64,000 nucleotides of DNA from Citrobacter braakii (GCF_002075345.1 NZ_NAEW01000002.1:124001-188000); one strand, 5' to 3'. Shown: positions 34,579-43,254, counted from the stretch's first letter. Notes: a model not told the origin generated them from the letters alone. Made by a program: numbers and translations.

Positions 34579-35092
34579 GAGGCATAATCAGCGATAAAAA
34601 GTCGTTTCAGACTGTACCGGAGCGGCTTTTTTCTCGTATGCCGGGGTACACAATGTTACGATAACTTACCCGGCTGAAATCAGTCGCCGATAATCCAGGG
34701 GTGGATTTGTTTTATCTGGTTTCTGTCCGGGGTTCTCGTTCTGAACAAAGCAGGGATATCGTATGAAGCTCTACCGGACACTGAAAAGCATTCCTGAACT
34801 TCCCCACCTCCCGGCGAATTTAAGGAATAAAAACTTTAAAGATGCTTATAATGCGCTTTACACTCATTCTGAATACCGGGCTGGTATAGTTCCATTACAA
34901 TAGTAATTTCTTCTTCTTTAACATTGATGAAAATATGAAATGAGAGAAAGTATGATAAAATATTTGCTGTCGGAATTATAACAGGTCTTTTATTTTTCAT
35001 CGTCTGGTCAATACTGAAAGTGATATTTTTCGGTAAATTAGTCAATGTGATATATGCGCTTCCCACGATCATGGTATTCGCAGTATGTGCCG
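34579..35092. other. Stretch with only a tiny ORF and a membrane-like remnant
   Basis: No full-size gene is seen. A 46-codon ORF at 34763-34903 (MKLYRTLKSIPELPHLPANL start) has a weak Shine-Dalgarno and no known family. From about 34955 a frame without a start codon reads two hydrophobic segments (GIITGLLFFIVWSILKVIFF and ALPTIMVFAVCAVGVRY) and runs into the decayed integrase copy. This looks like debris of earlier insertions. Confidence 0.4.
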
Positions 35093-35392
35093 TGGGTGTG
35101 CGTTACATCCGGGGAAGGACTAAAATGCGCACAGAGCACACTGTTCCGGCAGACCGTGAGTGAAAATACGGTCAACAAGGTACTGCGTCTGACGGGTTAT
35201 GACACAAAACAACAGGATATCTGTGGTCACGGTTTCCGGCTAATGGCGTGCAGCGACCTCATGGAGTCGGGGCTGCGGTCACAGGATGCGGTGGATCGCC
35301 AGATGAGCCACCAGGAGCGTAATACTGTGTGACTGGCCTGTATTCGCCTGAAAACCCGTAAGCAAATAATGCAGTGTTGGTCTGATTATATT
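35093..35392 (+). pseudogene. Decayed integrase C-terminal fragment
   Basis: Two blocks match the neighbouring integrase: 35093-35146 with about 34115-34165 (CGCACAGAGCAC region) and 35150-35392 with about 34265-34510 (ENTVNKVLRLTGYDTK, CGHGFRLMACSDLMESGL, RQMSHQERNTV). About 100 bp between them is deleted, and a TGA follows RNTV, removing the catalytic Tyr. It is a partial, non-functional duplicate, evidence that integrases accumulated here in tandem. Confidence 0.85.
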
Positions 35393-35470
35393 GATTTCAA
35401 TTGTCAGGGATATACTGTCCCTTATTTGTATTCACGAGTTCATGAATAACTGAAGTTTAACACCTGAATA

Positions 35471-35502
35471 AAAAGGCACCTGTATAATCAGGTGCCTTTT
35501 TT
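35471..35502 (+). terminator. Intrinsic terminator
   Basis: AAAAGGCACCTG / CAGGTGCCTTTT arms with loop TATAAT are followed by T residues. It separates the integrase debris from the next gene and works in both orientations. Confidence 0.88.
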
Positions 35503-35693
35503 ATTTATATAAACCAGATTACATCTGCCCTGGAAAAATAAATAAATAACAATTCAACAATCTGTTAGTAATTCCTTTGTCAGATGTGTTTCCCGTCACG
35601 CTGAACAGTATCAACTATAATTCAGAATGTTTACTGTTTTCTCATCAATATGGACAAACCACAGAGGCTACATATATCAGCAAGGAGTTCACC

Positions 35694-36605
35694 ATGCAGA
35701 AAAATAATAATTTAAACAATAAAAAACCTGTACTTAACTGGCAGACAGTCAGTGAAGCCGTTAAAATAATAAATCAGTCAACGGGGATTTCTTTAACTGA
35801 AAGTGATATTTATCGTCATGCGTTAGATGGTGATATTTTTCTTTCCGTCTACTTCCAGTCTCCTGTTATTTTACGCAAAACATCCAGAGTGAATAATAAA
35901 ATAAAACTCAGGGATGCAGGCTCTCACCTGATAAAAAGATTATGTTATCTTGAAACTGACTGCTTTATACATGATTTAAATCTTGTGGCAGGTACGGAAG
36001 GTGATTTCTTCCATCCAAAGTGTAGTATTATCGATACACTACTGACAGGCTATGAATATGTAGCGGTACAGCGTTTACTTGCACGTGAGCTTTCTCTCCC
36101 GTTACCTGAAAAAGGAAATATTTATCAGAACCTGGGTGTTTCTGTTTTTATCTCCGGGGAGATATTCCAGACATTTGAAAAGATTACCTGGCAGGAAAGA
36201 ATAAAACACCAGACGGTAAAATTACCGGTAAATATGGCTGAACAAATTGATGAATATATGACCGGAATAAATAACAGTATTCTTTATCAGCGTGAATATT
36301 TCCCGCTTCACGATTTGCCCGGCGATGCCTGTTTTGTCATCCGGCGTACTGAAATTGAGAAATTACTCGCACTGTATACTTCCGCTCCCGCTTCCACACG
36401 TACCTCTTCCGCTCTCGCCCGGTTCTTCTGGCTGGCCTGCTGGCATAACGAGGCCATCCGTTCATTAATCGGTCAGCCTTATAAACTCTTGTCCATTTTC
36501 GAACAGTGGGCCAGGGAGGATGAGATCACCGATAAACTCAGCGGCGACACGCTTAAAGCCGCGCTGGAGCGGGGTTGTCCCTTCCCGGACGGTCGGCGCA
36601 GGTGA
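35694..36605 (+). CDS. Island protein of unknown function, 303 aa
   Basis: I do not recognise a characterised family. ATG 35694 has AAGGAG 8 nt upstream and was preferred over an upstream in-frame ATG at 35577. The N-terminal 60 residues (WQTVSEAVKIINQSTGISLT, ESDIYRHALDGDIFLSVYF) look like a DNA-binding or helical domain. The rest is soluble, with RFFWLACWHNEAIRSLIGQP near the end. It precedes AlpA, as in other integrative islands I recall, so a regulatory role in the element is plausible but unproven. Confidence 0.7.
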   Translation: MQKNNNLNNKKPVLNWQTVSEAVKIINQSTGISLTESDIYRHALDGDIFLSVYFQSPVILRKTSRVNNKIKLRDAGSHLIKRLCYLETDCFIHDLNLVAGTEGDFFHPKCSIIDTLLTGYEYVAVQRLLARELSLPLPEKGNIYQNLGVSVFISGEIFQTFEKITWQERIKHQTVKLPVNMAEQIDEYMTGINNSILYQREYFPLHDLPGDACFVIRRTEIEKLLALYTSAPASTRTSSALARFFWLACWHNEAIRSLIGQPYKLLSIFEQWAREDEITDKLSGDTLKAALERGCPFPDGRRR

Positions 36606-36613
36606 ATCTGAAA

Positions 36614-36649
36614 ATCCTTAATAAGGATCGCAAAATCCTTAATAAGGAT
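36614..36649. promoter_or_regulatory. Two identical 15-bp palindromes, 21 bp apart
   Basis: ATCCTTAATAAGGAT occurs at 36614-36628 and 36635-36649, both perfect dyads (ATCCTT-AAT-AAGGAT), with a 21-bp repeat period equal to two helical turns. They lie between the 303-aa gene stop and alpA. This is the geometry of a cooperative operator pair. Confidence 0.65.
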
Positions 36650-36731
36650 TCACCCGCTTCCATTCCTCCTCTCCGCTGTGCTCTTCTGTCACCAGCCCGC
36701 CACACCACTTACAGCACGACAGGAAAAGGAC

Positions 36732-36935
36732 ATGGCACATCATCAGCTATTACGGCTTAAACAGGTTGAAGCCAAAACCGGAATAAAGCGCGCGCAGATC
36801 TATCTGTATATGCAACAGGGATGTTTCCCCCGCTCCATTAAAATCGGTCCTGCCAGCGTCGCATGGCTTGAATCAGAAATTGATGAGTGGATTAACCGGA
36901 GACTGGCTGAACGAAACCAGAAACATTCTTATTAA
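36732..36935 (+). CDS. AlpA-family regulator
   Basis: In this 67-aa protein, LLRLKQVEAKTGIKRAQIYL then FPRSIKIGPASVAWLESEID is the MerR-like winged helix of the AlpA family. P4-type and CP4 elements use it to switch on excision or integrase genes. ATG 36732 has AAGGA upstream. It is the first of three closely spaced genes and lies 82 bp after the tandem palindromes. Confidence 0.9.
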   Translation: MAHHQLLRLKQVEAKTGIKRAQIYLYMQQGCFPRSIKIGPASVAWLESEIDEWINRRLAERNQKHSY

Positions 36936-36957
36936 CAATCGACTTAGAGGACTGATT

Positions 36958-37530
36958 ATGCTTCCGTCAATTAACTATATGACACTGATCTTTGCATTAC
37001 AGGCTGTCAGGGAGGGGAATCTTAAATACTGTAACACCATAGGACTCACGCTGGATGAAATGAGAGAAATTAATAAACTGTCGCTGGATGAACTGTTTTT
37101 TATCAGCAAAACATCCCTGATGTTTATTGATGTATCCGTTAATCATGAACGTTTAAAAAATATCCTTATCCGCTCACGTCAGGAATTACAGTATCAGCAG
37201 CAAATAAACCGGGCGGTTCGCCTCGGTGCTTCACACAAAATTCTTTATACATATTTTGGTCTCAATACGGTTGACGTTGCCGCAAGGCGAAGATTACTGG
37301 GCATTACCATCCCCAACGGACGTAAAGTTATCCCGGACGAAAATACAGATGCCAGAATATGGTTATTATGGAAGAAAAAACACCAGAAAAACACTGAGTC
37401 ACTCCAGGCCCTGGATGCCATGATGCAAATCACGGAGGAATTATATAACGAAGGTTATACATTTTCACTGACCGTTATCAGAAGTCGTATAAAACTTTTT
37501 GAAAATAATATACTGAAAGGAGGTGGTTAA
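36958..37530 (+). CDS. DUF2857 domain protein
   Basis: This 190-aa helical protein has the DUF2857 layout: MTLIFALQAVREGNLKYCNT near the start, LRSRQELQ-like helices, and RAVRLGASHKILYTYFGLN then AARRRLLGI in the middle. The family occurs in integrative and conjugative elements next to AlpA and STY4528-type genes and has an FlhC-like regulatory appearance. Function is not established. ATG 36958 has AGAGGA upstream. Confidence 0.75.
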   Translation: MLPSINYMTLIFALQAVREGNLKYCNTIGLTLDEMREINKLSLDELFFISKTSLMFIDVSVNHERLKNILIRSRQELQYQQQINRAVRLGASHKILYTYFGLNTVDVAARRRLLGITIPNGRKVIPDENTDARIWLLWKKKHQKNTESLQALDAMMQITEELYNEGYTFSLTVIRSRIKLFENNILKGGG

Positions 37531-37531
37531 T

Positions 37532-37741
37532 ATGGCTGATGAGATCGACCGTGATCAGGCGCATTATGACAGTTATCTGGAATCACTGATTGAAAAGAAA
37601 CGTTTTCGCCCTGCATCATCTGAATCTTTATATTACTGTCGGTTTTGTGGTGAACCCATACCGGAAGAAAGAAGAAAAATTCTGCCGGGCGTGGAAACCT
37701 GTTTTGATTGCCAGTCTGAAAATGAACGCCGCCAGCGTTGA
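37532..37741 (+). CDS. TraR/DksA-type zinc finger protein
   Basis: This 69-aa protein has a four-Cys zinc finger (YCRFCGEPIPEER, then ETCFDCQSENERR; CxxC-x17-CxxC) after an acidic N-terminal helix (ADEIDRDQAHYDSYLES). TraR-like proteins of mobile elements bind RNA polymerase in the secondary channel and mimic DksA plus ppGpp. The very strong Shine-Dalgarno AAGGAGGTGG overlaps the DUF2857 stop, so it should be made at a high level. Confidence 0.88.
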   Translation: MADEIDRDQAHYDSYLESLIEKKRFRPASSESLYYCRFCGEPIPEERRKILPGVETCFDCQSENERRQR

Positions 37742-37751
37742 CAGTAAAAAA

Positions 37752-37779
37752 CGCCTTCTTTAACGGAAGGCGATTTTTA
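37752..37779 (+). terminator. Terminator after zinc finger gene
   Basis: CGCCTTC (37752-37758) and GAAGGCG (37766-37772) form a stem with a 7-nt loop, followed by ATTTTTAT. It ends the alpA-DUF2857-zinc finger transcript. Confidence 0.75.
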
Positions 37780-38909
37780 TTGTTTTAAACAGGCTGACCA
37801 GGCATAAGTCTGTATGGACTGTCTGTTTAATCTGCAACGCTGTAACGCCAGGCATGAGGCGGAGCGCAACGGAGTGAGCACCGAACACGCCTGGTGTTAC
37901 AGCGGAATATCACACCGTTATGCTTATATCCCGCAGACTTCCCCACTGAATATAATTTATGCTCACCATACTCTTATTTCACTGATATTTTATTCTGTTT
38001 AAATTCAGCTTATCGGCGGTTTATTTTTTAACTTTCGAATAATGGTTTCCTGTTCCTTTGAATGTACACCTGTCACTACACTGACGCTGCCAAATCGTTG
38101 CGAAAGCAACTGCAAATGTTGTTGGGGGCGGGCCTGCCCCTGCTGGTCTGAAAACAACGCCTTCGGGCGACCAGGAGCCAAAGACTGACGGGTTGAGAAA
38201 GTCGTGTTGCCGGGAAAGCGCACACCCACAGGAGCCAGAGATTATGCGGACTGATTAACCGTATAACCGGGGCGGTGTCGTGAACGGAATGTCGCGCCAC
38301 TGCGTGAACAGAGACCTTTGGCAGGGGTGTCTGCTCAGAAGATGGTAGTCCTGCACCAATGTTGCCAGGGATGAACAGCAGGCTGAGAGCAACGCCTTCG
38401 GGTGCCTGCGAGCCAATGTTTCTGTGACCTGAGAGAAACGCCTTCGGGTGGTCATGACCTGAACCGGCTGTACGGCACTGTATGGTGGCTCACATCCACC
38501 GTAGCTGGCAGAGTCCCTGTGCGGCAGGGCGGAGTTCCGGGAAGGGCAAAACTGAGGCGAACAGATTAAACGCCGCTGATGCCACGTAACGGCTGTGGTT
38601 TCGTCTCCCCCTTGCGTCTCCGTTGATTTTTTTTCAACGGGCGCAGAGGACGGGAACCAGCGTCACTCCATCCAGGGGAGTGACGCTGGCGCACAAACCA
38701 GACATCACGCGCTCCGGGAGCTTTTTTACAGAGTGACAGGCGCGTGATGGACTAAAATCCGCCTCCGCTCAGGCCGACAACGCCGCATAACGGAGCGTCC
38801 CGCCGCCCTTGCGGAAATGCCGCTGTTTTATGCTTCACCACTGCCCCCGTCTTTACGGCTGGCAGAACATTAACACTTACCAGAGGATACGCGCCACGGC
38901 GCACGGCAT
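37780..38909. other. Gene-free structured region (1.1 kb)
   Basis: I find no credible ORF here. AACGCCTTCGGG is repeated three times (38156, 38391, 38437). A perfect 13-bp hairpin, CCAGCGTCACTCC / GGAGTGACGCTGG, with a 7-nt loop lies at 38657-38689. A second inverted repeat, CATCACGCGC (38703-38712) / GCGCGTGATG (38740-38749), encloses a G+C-rich hairpin and a T6 run. It is clearly G+C-richer than the cargo. It could be an origin (oriT or oriV), a structured RNA or a recombination site; I cannot tell which. Confidence 0.55.
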
Positions 38910-39794
38910 ATGAATAAACTGAACTACGAACTGAAAAACCTGTGCAAACGTAACCATGACGGGGCGTTTGTCACACAAAAGAACCGTCATAACGGACTGC
39001 AACTGATGGCTGACCAGTTACAGTCCGTGGGTTTTCATACGCGCGTTATGTCCGTCCATGACCTGAAAGGAAGGCATGTTAACCGCCTGGTGTCATTATG
39101 GAAACAGCAGGCGTTATCTGATGCCACAATGAAAAACCGCCTCGCCATGCTGCGGTGGTGGGCTGAAAAAATCGGTAATCCGGGAGCCGTAAAAACCAGC
39201 GAAGAATACGGTATCGGCAGGCGCCACCTGGTGACGAATGAGAGCAAGGCAGAAACGCTGGCGGGGAAAGACCTGTCCACGATTTCACCGTGGGTGGCGC
39301 TTTCGCTTCGCCTCCAGGAGGCTTTCGGATTACGGCGTGAGGAGTCAATGAAGTTCCGGGTGTCATGGGCGCTGAAAGGCCAGTCCCCGGACAGCGTCAG
39401 CGCCATCAGCCTTAAACCCTCATGGACAAAAGGGGGGCGTCCCCGCTCGATCCCGGTTCTGACACAGGAACAGCGCCAGTTACTGGCAGAAGTACGCCAG
39501 CTTACGGGAAGTGGCAGTCTTATCCCCCCGGATCGCAGCTACCGGGAGCACCTGCGGGTGTTTGAACGGGAAACGGCATCTGTTGGTACTGGACATACTC
39601 ACGGTCTGAGACATGCTTACGCACAGCGCCGTTATGAAGAACTGAGCGGACGAAAGCCGCCCGTTCTTGGAGGAGACTCCCGACGCACCATGCGACGGGA
39701 AGAACGCCGGAAGGATGACGGGATAAGGAGACGGATTTCAGAAGAACTGGGACACTCCCGCATTTCTGTTACTTCCATATATATTGGAAATTAA
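38910..39794 (+). CDS. Second tyrosine recombinase (integrase-domain protein)
   Basis: This 294-aa protein has a SAM-like N-terminal domain (KLNYELKNLCKRNHDGAFVT, MKNRLAMLRWWAEKIGNPGA) and a catalytic half. Arg is in AFGLRREESMKF, Lys in PSWTKGGRPRSIPV, box II in HTHGLRHAYAQRRYEEL, and box III plus nucleophile in LGHSRISVTSIYIGN. It is unlike the P4 integrase. Similar proteins occur in conjugative elements and plasmids. It directly follows the structured region, which may be its target or origin. Confidence 0.82.
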   Translation: MNKLNYELKNLCKRNHDGAFVTQKNRHNGLQLMADQLQSVGFHTRVMSVHDLKGRHVNRLVSLWKQQALSDATMKNRLAMLRWWAEKIGNPGAVKTSEEYGIGRRHLVTNESKAETLAGKDLSTISPWVALSLRLQEAFGLRREESMKFRVSWALKGQSPDSVSAISLKPSWTKGGRPRSIPVLTQEQRQLLAEVRQLTGSGSLIPPDRSYREHLRVFERETASVGTGHTHGLRHAYAQRRYEELSGRKPPVLGGDSRRTMRREERRKDDGIRRRISEELGHSRISVTSIYIGN

Positions 39795-39834
39795 AATGAA
39801 TATAAACACCCATAAAAAGCTTATTATTTTATCA

Positions 39835-41187
39835 TCATTTTTTATTGGTGATAAAATAAACTATTAAAATTGAAAGTGCGCCTATTAATATAGACATCCA
39901 GAACAATATATTATAAGCATCATATGAGTTAATTACCTTTAGATCCATATAATGTATTAATCCTCCTGCAACTAATCCACCAAAAGCGCCTCCAGTCTGT
40001 TGTGTTATTCTTGTTATCGCACTGGTATCATGTGTATATTTTTTTTGCCCATACTCAAAAGGAGCAGATAACGTAGAAATTGTTGCTACACCTAAACCTA
40101 TTCCCCTAATAAAAAAACCTGAATATTCAAATAATTCGTTTCCATTTTCAATCAACAATATACTCAAAGCCGAAACAATAATTCCAACACCTATAATCAG
40201 GAACAGATTATATTCATTCAATTTAGAGTAGATAAATTTTCTTGTTAACCATGCACCCACTCCTTGTAAAGATAAAAGAAAACCAATGTATATTATAGAA
40301 GCATTGGATTGAATGGATTTTAATAAAGGAAAAAATACAAGAAATCCAAAAAATATTAAAGATGTCAAAAAACCCATAATTATAGATAATGTATATTCAG
40401 GTATTTTAAATTGATTAAGGTTTATTATTTGAACTTTAGATTTATTATTGATTAAAACCGTTTTTAATAATAATACCATCCCAACAACAAACAGAGTCAT
40501 ACTATAGATTATTGGAATTTTTTTTGTAGTTAAAAAGGAAATGGACGCAAACACAAATACAAGTGAGATAAAAAAAAGAATATAAACAAAAGCATTTAAT
40601 TTAATATCCACACTTTCAGAACGAGGTATCACTTTCCCCCCAAGATATAATGAAACCAATACAATAGGAATATTAATAAAAAAAGCATACCTCCAACTTA
40701 TAATATCAGCCAACCCCCCACCTAATAGTGGTCCAACAGCGGGGGCAAATACAGCAGGAATAGCAATTAATGCCATTATCCCCCTTAACCGCTCTTTACC
40801 AAACTGAATTGCTAATGCTGATTGTGTAACTGGCATTAAAATTCCAGCCCCAAAACCCTGTAGAGTTCTTGATAGAATTAGAGATGTTGAGTTAAAAGAA
40901 AGCCCTACTAATAATGATCCTACCATAAATATTAACAGTGAATATAACCATGTTTTTTTTATGCCATATTTCTTACTTGTAAAAGGAGATATCAAAATTC
41001 CCGCAGAGCATGACAACATATAGGATACAATAATCCATTGCACATAATTATAAGATATGCCTGTATCGTGCGAAATATTTGGAAGAATGACATTTGCTAT
41101 ACTACTATCAAGAAGAGGTAAAATTCCTGCAAACATCATTGCATATATCAATCGTCTTTCATTATTTTCAATATGTAATTTTTTCAT
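39835..41187 (-). CDS. DHA2-family MFS exporter (diketopiperazine cluster)
   Basis: This 450-aa EmrB/QacA-type drug:H+ antiporter has about 14 transmembrane helices. Motif D1-like LDSSIANVILPNI is near the first helix, motif A is reduced to SKKYGIKK, and motif C reads APAVGPLLGGGLAD. It is the last gene of a three-gene minus-strand operon; its ATG lies 1 bp after the P450 stop (TGATATG). By context it exports the cyclodipeptide product or gives self-resistance. Very AT-rich codon use (ATA, TTA, AGA) unlike the core chromosome points to transfer from a low-G+C donor. Confidence 0.88.
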   Translation of the reverse strand: MKKLHIENNERRLIYAMMFAGILPLLDSSIANVILPNISHDTGISYNYVQWIIVSYMLSCSAGILISPFTSKKYGIKKTWLYSLLIFMVGSLLVGLSFNSTSLILSRTLQGFGAGILMPVTQSALAIQFGKERLRGIMALIAIPAVFAPAVGPLLGGGLADIISWRYAFFINIPIVLVSLYLGGKVIPRSESVDIKLNAFVYILFFISLVFVFASISFLTTKKIPIIYSMTLFVVGMVLLLKTVLINNKSKVQIINLNQFKIPEYTLSIIMGFLTSLIFFGFLVFFPLLKSIQSNASIIYIGFLLSLQGVGAWLTRKFIYSKLNEYNLFLIIGVGIIVSALSILLIENGNELFEYSGFFIRGIGLGVATISTLSAPFEYGQKKYTHDTSAITRITQQTGGAFGGLVAGGLIHYMDLKVINSYDAYNILFWMSILIGALSILIVYFITNKK

Positions 41188-41188
41188 A

Positions 41189-42370
41189 TCAAACTCTCTC
41201 AAGGTGATACTCTTTTACTCCGCGAGTATATATACCATAAAAAGTTGGAGGCATTTTTTCTTTATATATTTGTAAAATGGGCATCAGCTTTTTAAGAGCA
41301 ATATTAAGTTGCGCATTTGCAAACTGAGCACCAATACAAGCATGAGCCCCACTCCCATAAGATAGATGTCCTTTATATTTTCTGTAAGGATCAAAAACAT
41401 TAGGTCTTTCAAAATAACTATCATCTCTATTAGCTGATGGAATAAGAGAATATATAAGTTCACCTTTTGTTAGTTTTACCCCCTCAAAAAAATCATCTTT
41501 TTCTATCATTCTTGGAATTAAATGAACAGGTGGCGTAATCCTCAAACTTTCTTGTAATACATTATTATAGCTACACGCCCCATTTATCAAACTAGAAATA
41601 CAATCACTATTTCTATATAGATGATAAATACAGTTAGCCAATACCTTATCAACAGGTTCAGATGCTGCTAATAAAATGTTAAGTGAAAGAGCTACAATCT
41701 CACTGTCGGTTATTATATTTTCTGCGTTACTTTCTTTTATTATAAAAGAAATAATATCATCTCCTAAACTTTTCCTTCTTTCATTTATTAACTCTAATAT
41801 TATTTTTTCAAGTTCTTCGGCGGATTTTAAAGCCTCCTTCTTTTCATGCTCAGAAAGATTAAACCCTGTTGCAAAAATCACTATTAACCTTAATCTATCT
41901 AAAATATAATAAAAATCATTCTGATTTAATCCAATTATATTAAAGGTAGTAAGCAACGCATATTTATTCCCAAAGTCAGAAATAAAATTAAACGAATCTT
42001 TTTTAGTGATTCTTTCTAAAAGAGAATCACATAAACAACAAAGAATCGGCTCATAATAATTCCTTAATATACTGCCAGTGATCTGTCTTAATATAATTCT
42101 TCTTTTTGTCTTATGTTCTTTACCCTCCATTTGCGCAAGGACTTTTCCCCTCATTACAGGTTCAGCTCTTTCTGCTAACGGCTTAGTTGAAAATATACCC
42201 GAATTATTTAAAACATATTGAACAGCATCATAGCTGATAGCAAGATAAGATTTCAGAGTCTGGTCATATATTATATTTTCTCTTTTATCTAATAGATCTA
42301 TATGCGAATAAGGATCTAATTTATATTGTTCGGATAAAACTCCAGGAAATGAATAGACTTTATTTAGCAT
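41189..42370 (-). CDS. CypX-like cytochrome P450 (diketopiperazine cluster)
   Basis: This is a 393-aa soluble bacterial P450. The heme loop is LSYGSGAHACIGAQF with Cys345 (Tyr replaces the usual Phe); the ExxR motif is ESLR (274-277). The I-helix AASEPVDK has Glu-Pro where most P450s have acid-Thr, a feature I recall in Bacillus CypX, which also has the matching HLIPR and YTRG segments. CypX oxidises a cyclodipeptide to pulcherriminic acid, so this enzyme probably oxidises the product of the cyclodipeptide synthase encoded 36 bp upstream. ATG 42370 has AAGGAG upstream. Confidence 0.88.
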   Translation of the reverse strand: MLNKVYSFPGVLSEQYKLDPYSHIDLLDKRENIIYDQTLKSYLAISYDAVQYVLNNSGIFSTKPLAERAEPVMRGKVLAQMEGKEHKTKRRIILRQITGSILRNYYEPILCCLCDSLLERITKKDSFNFISDFGNKYALLTTFNIIGLNQNDFYYILDRLRLIVIFATGFNLSEHEKKEALKSAEELEKIILELINERRKSLGDDIISFIIKESNAENIITDSEIVALSLNILLAASEPVDKVLANCIYHLYRNSDCISSLINGACSYNNVLQESLRITPPVHLIPRMIEKDDFFEGVKLTKGELIYSLIPSANRDDSYFERPNVFDPYRKYKGHLSYGSGAHACIGAQFANAQLNIALKKLMPILQIYKEKMPPTFYGIYTRGVKEYHLERV

Positions 42371-42406
42371 AGATGACTCCTTATGATATAATATTATTAG
42401 ATTCAA

Positions 42407-43045
42407 TTAAGCCACATGATCCTTTATAACTATTTTTGTATATGAGTGTGGAGATAATGATAAATTATCTTGGTATAAATAATCAGCCACAGGCCATGTG
42501 CAATAGTATGATATATGAACATTTCTATCTGTTGCTAATAGTACTGATGGAGCGATTAAAAATGGTAATTCTCTCAATATATATTCAGTCGCAATTTCAA
42601 TTTCTTTTTTATTTATCATGCTTTGGTTCTCGGTTGATATTTTTCTTTTTATAATAGCTTTTTCAGATTGTTCTGTGCACAGAGTGTAAAAATCACTATT
42701 GTCACCATAATCTTTCCTAACCTTTTCTAAAAAATACTGATAGGCAATATTTCCATAAAAATCGGAAAATCGAAGTATCTTTCCAGATGATAATGTGCAT
42801 CCGGTTTTTGAAATATAATTATGTATAATCCTTTCTGCCCTGTAAAATTCTTTTCTAGACTTTTTCTTAGCTTTATTCTCGTTATCACCACACCCCATTA
42901 ATAAATATCTGGCTTCTTCATGAGGGTGTAAAACATCAACTTTATCATAGTTATCAAACCCCCAATCTAACATGTTTTCAAGATAAACATCACTGAATCT
43001 GGAGTTAAAAGGACTTATTCCAAATAAAACCTGTTGTTCTTTCAT
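42407..43045 (-). CDS. tRNA-dependent cyclodipeptide synthase (CDPS)
   Basis: CDPSs take two aminoacyl-tRNAs and make a cyclic dipeptide by a covalent aminoacyl-Ser intermediate. In this 212-aa protein the nucleophile motif GISPFNSRFS places Ser11 and Asn14 where AlbC has Ser37 and Asn40. MLDWGFDNYDKVDVL continues the family pattern. TEYILRELPFL carries the Tyr155/Glu159 pair (AlbC Tyr178/Glu182), and Tyr180 matches Tyr202. The next residue is Tyr181, not the His of NYH or Pro of XYP enzymes. The N-terminus is shorter than in AlbC. It is the first gene of the CDPS-P450-MFS operon and very AT-rich. The product is unknown. Confidence 0.85.
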   Translation of the reverse strand: MKEQQVLFGISPFNSRFSDVYLENMLDWGFDNYDKVDVLHPHEEARYLLMGCGDNENKAKKKSRKEFYRAERIIHNYISKTGCTLSSGKILRFSDFYGNIAYQYFLEKVRKDYGDNSDFYTLCTEQSEKAIIKRKISTENQSMINKKEIEIATEYILRELPFLIAPSVLLATDRNVHISYYCTWPVADYLYQDNLSLSPHSYTKIVIKDHVA

Positions 43046-43206
43046 AATATAACCGCCATTAATCCCGAAGTAAAAGTTACACTCACATTATGAAAAATAG
43101 AATATCTAAATTTAATTATAAGATTATTGGTCTTATTTTTAATGATGACTAAATATAAATTTCATTTCTTAATATAATAGTTTGAATTAATTCTAGACAA
43201 AGCATT

Positions 43207-43254
43207 TTGGCCTTGCTACGTTAAAAAGGCCATCCTATACCTTTTTAAGGCCAT
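43207..43254. promoter_or_regulatory. Candidate regulator sites in divergent promoter region
   Basis: AAGGCCAT occurs at 43226-43233 and 43247-43254 in direct repeat, 21 bp apart (two turns), and an inverted partial copy (TTGGCCTT) lies at 43207-43214. A perfect dyad, TTAAAAAGG-N10-CCTTTTTAA (43221-43248), overlaps them. Direct repeats at this spacing are typical of AraC-family operators. The rightmost copy overlaps the ribosome binding site of the AraC gene, suggesting autocontrol. Both genes are divergent from here. Confidence 0.5.

Noticed and set aside
38005..38455. Overlapping short minus-strand ORFs in the island's gene-free region
   Set aside because: No ribosome binding sites, no recognisable domains, and they mirror the repeated AACGCCTTCGGG segments. 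Treated as non-coding.
37780..38909. CRISPR array
   Set aside because: The 12-bp motif occurs only three times at irregular spacing (235 and 46 bp), with no uniform spacers and no cas genes in the window.
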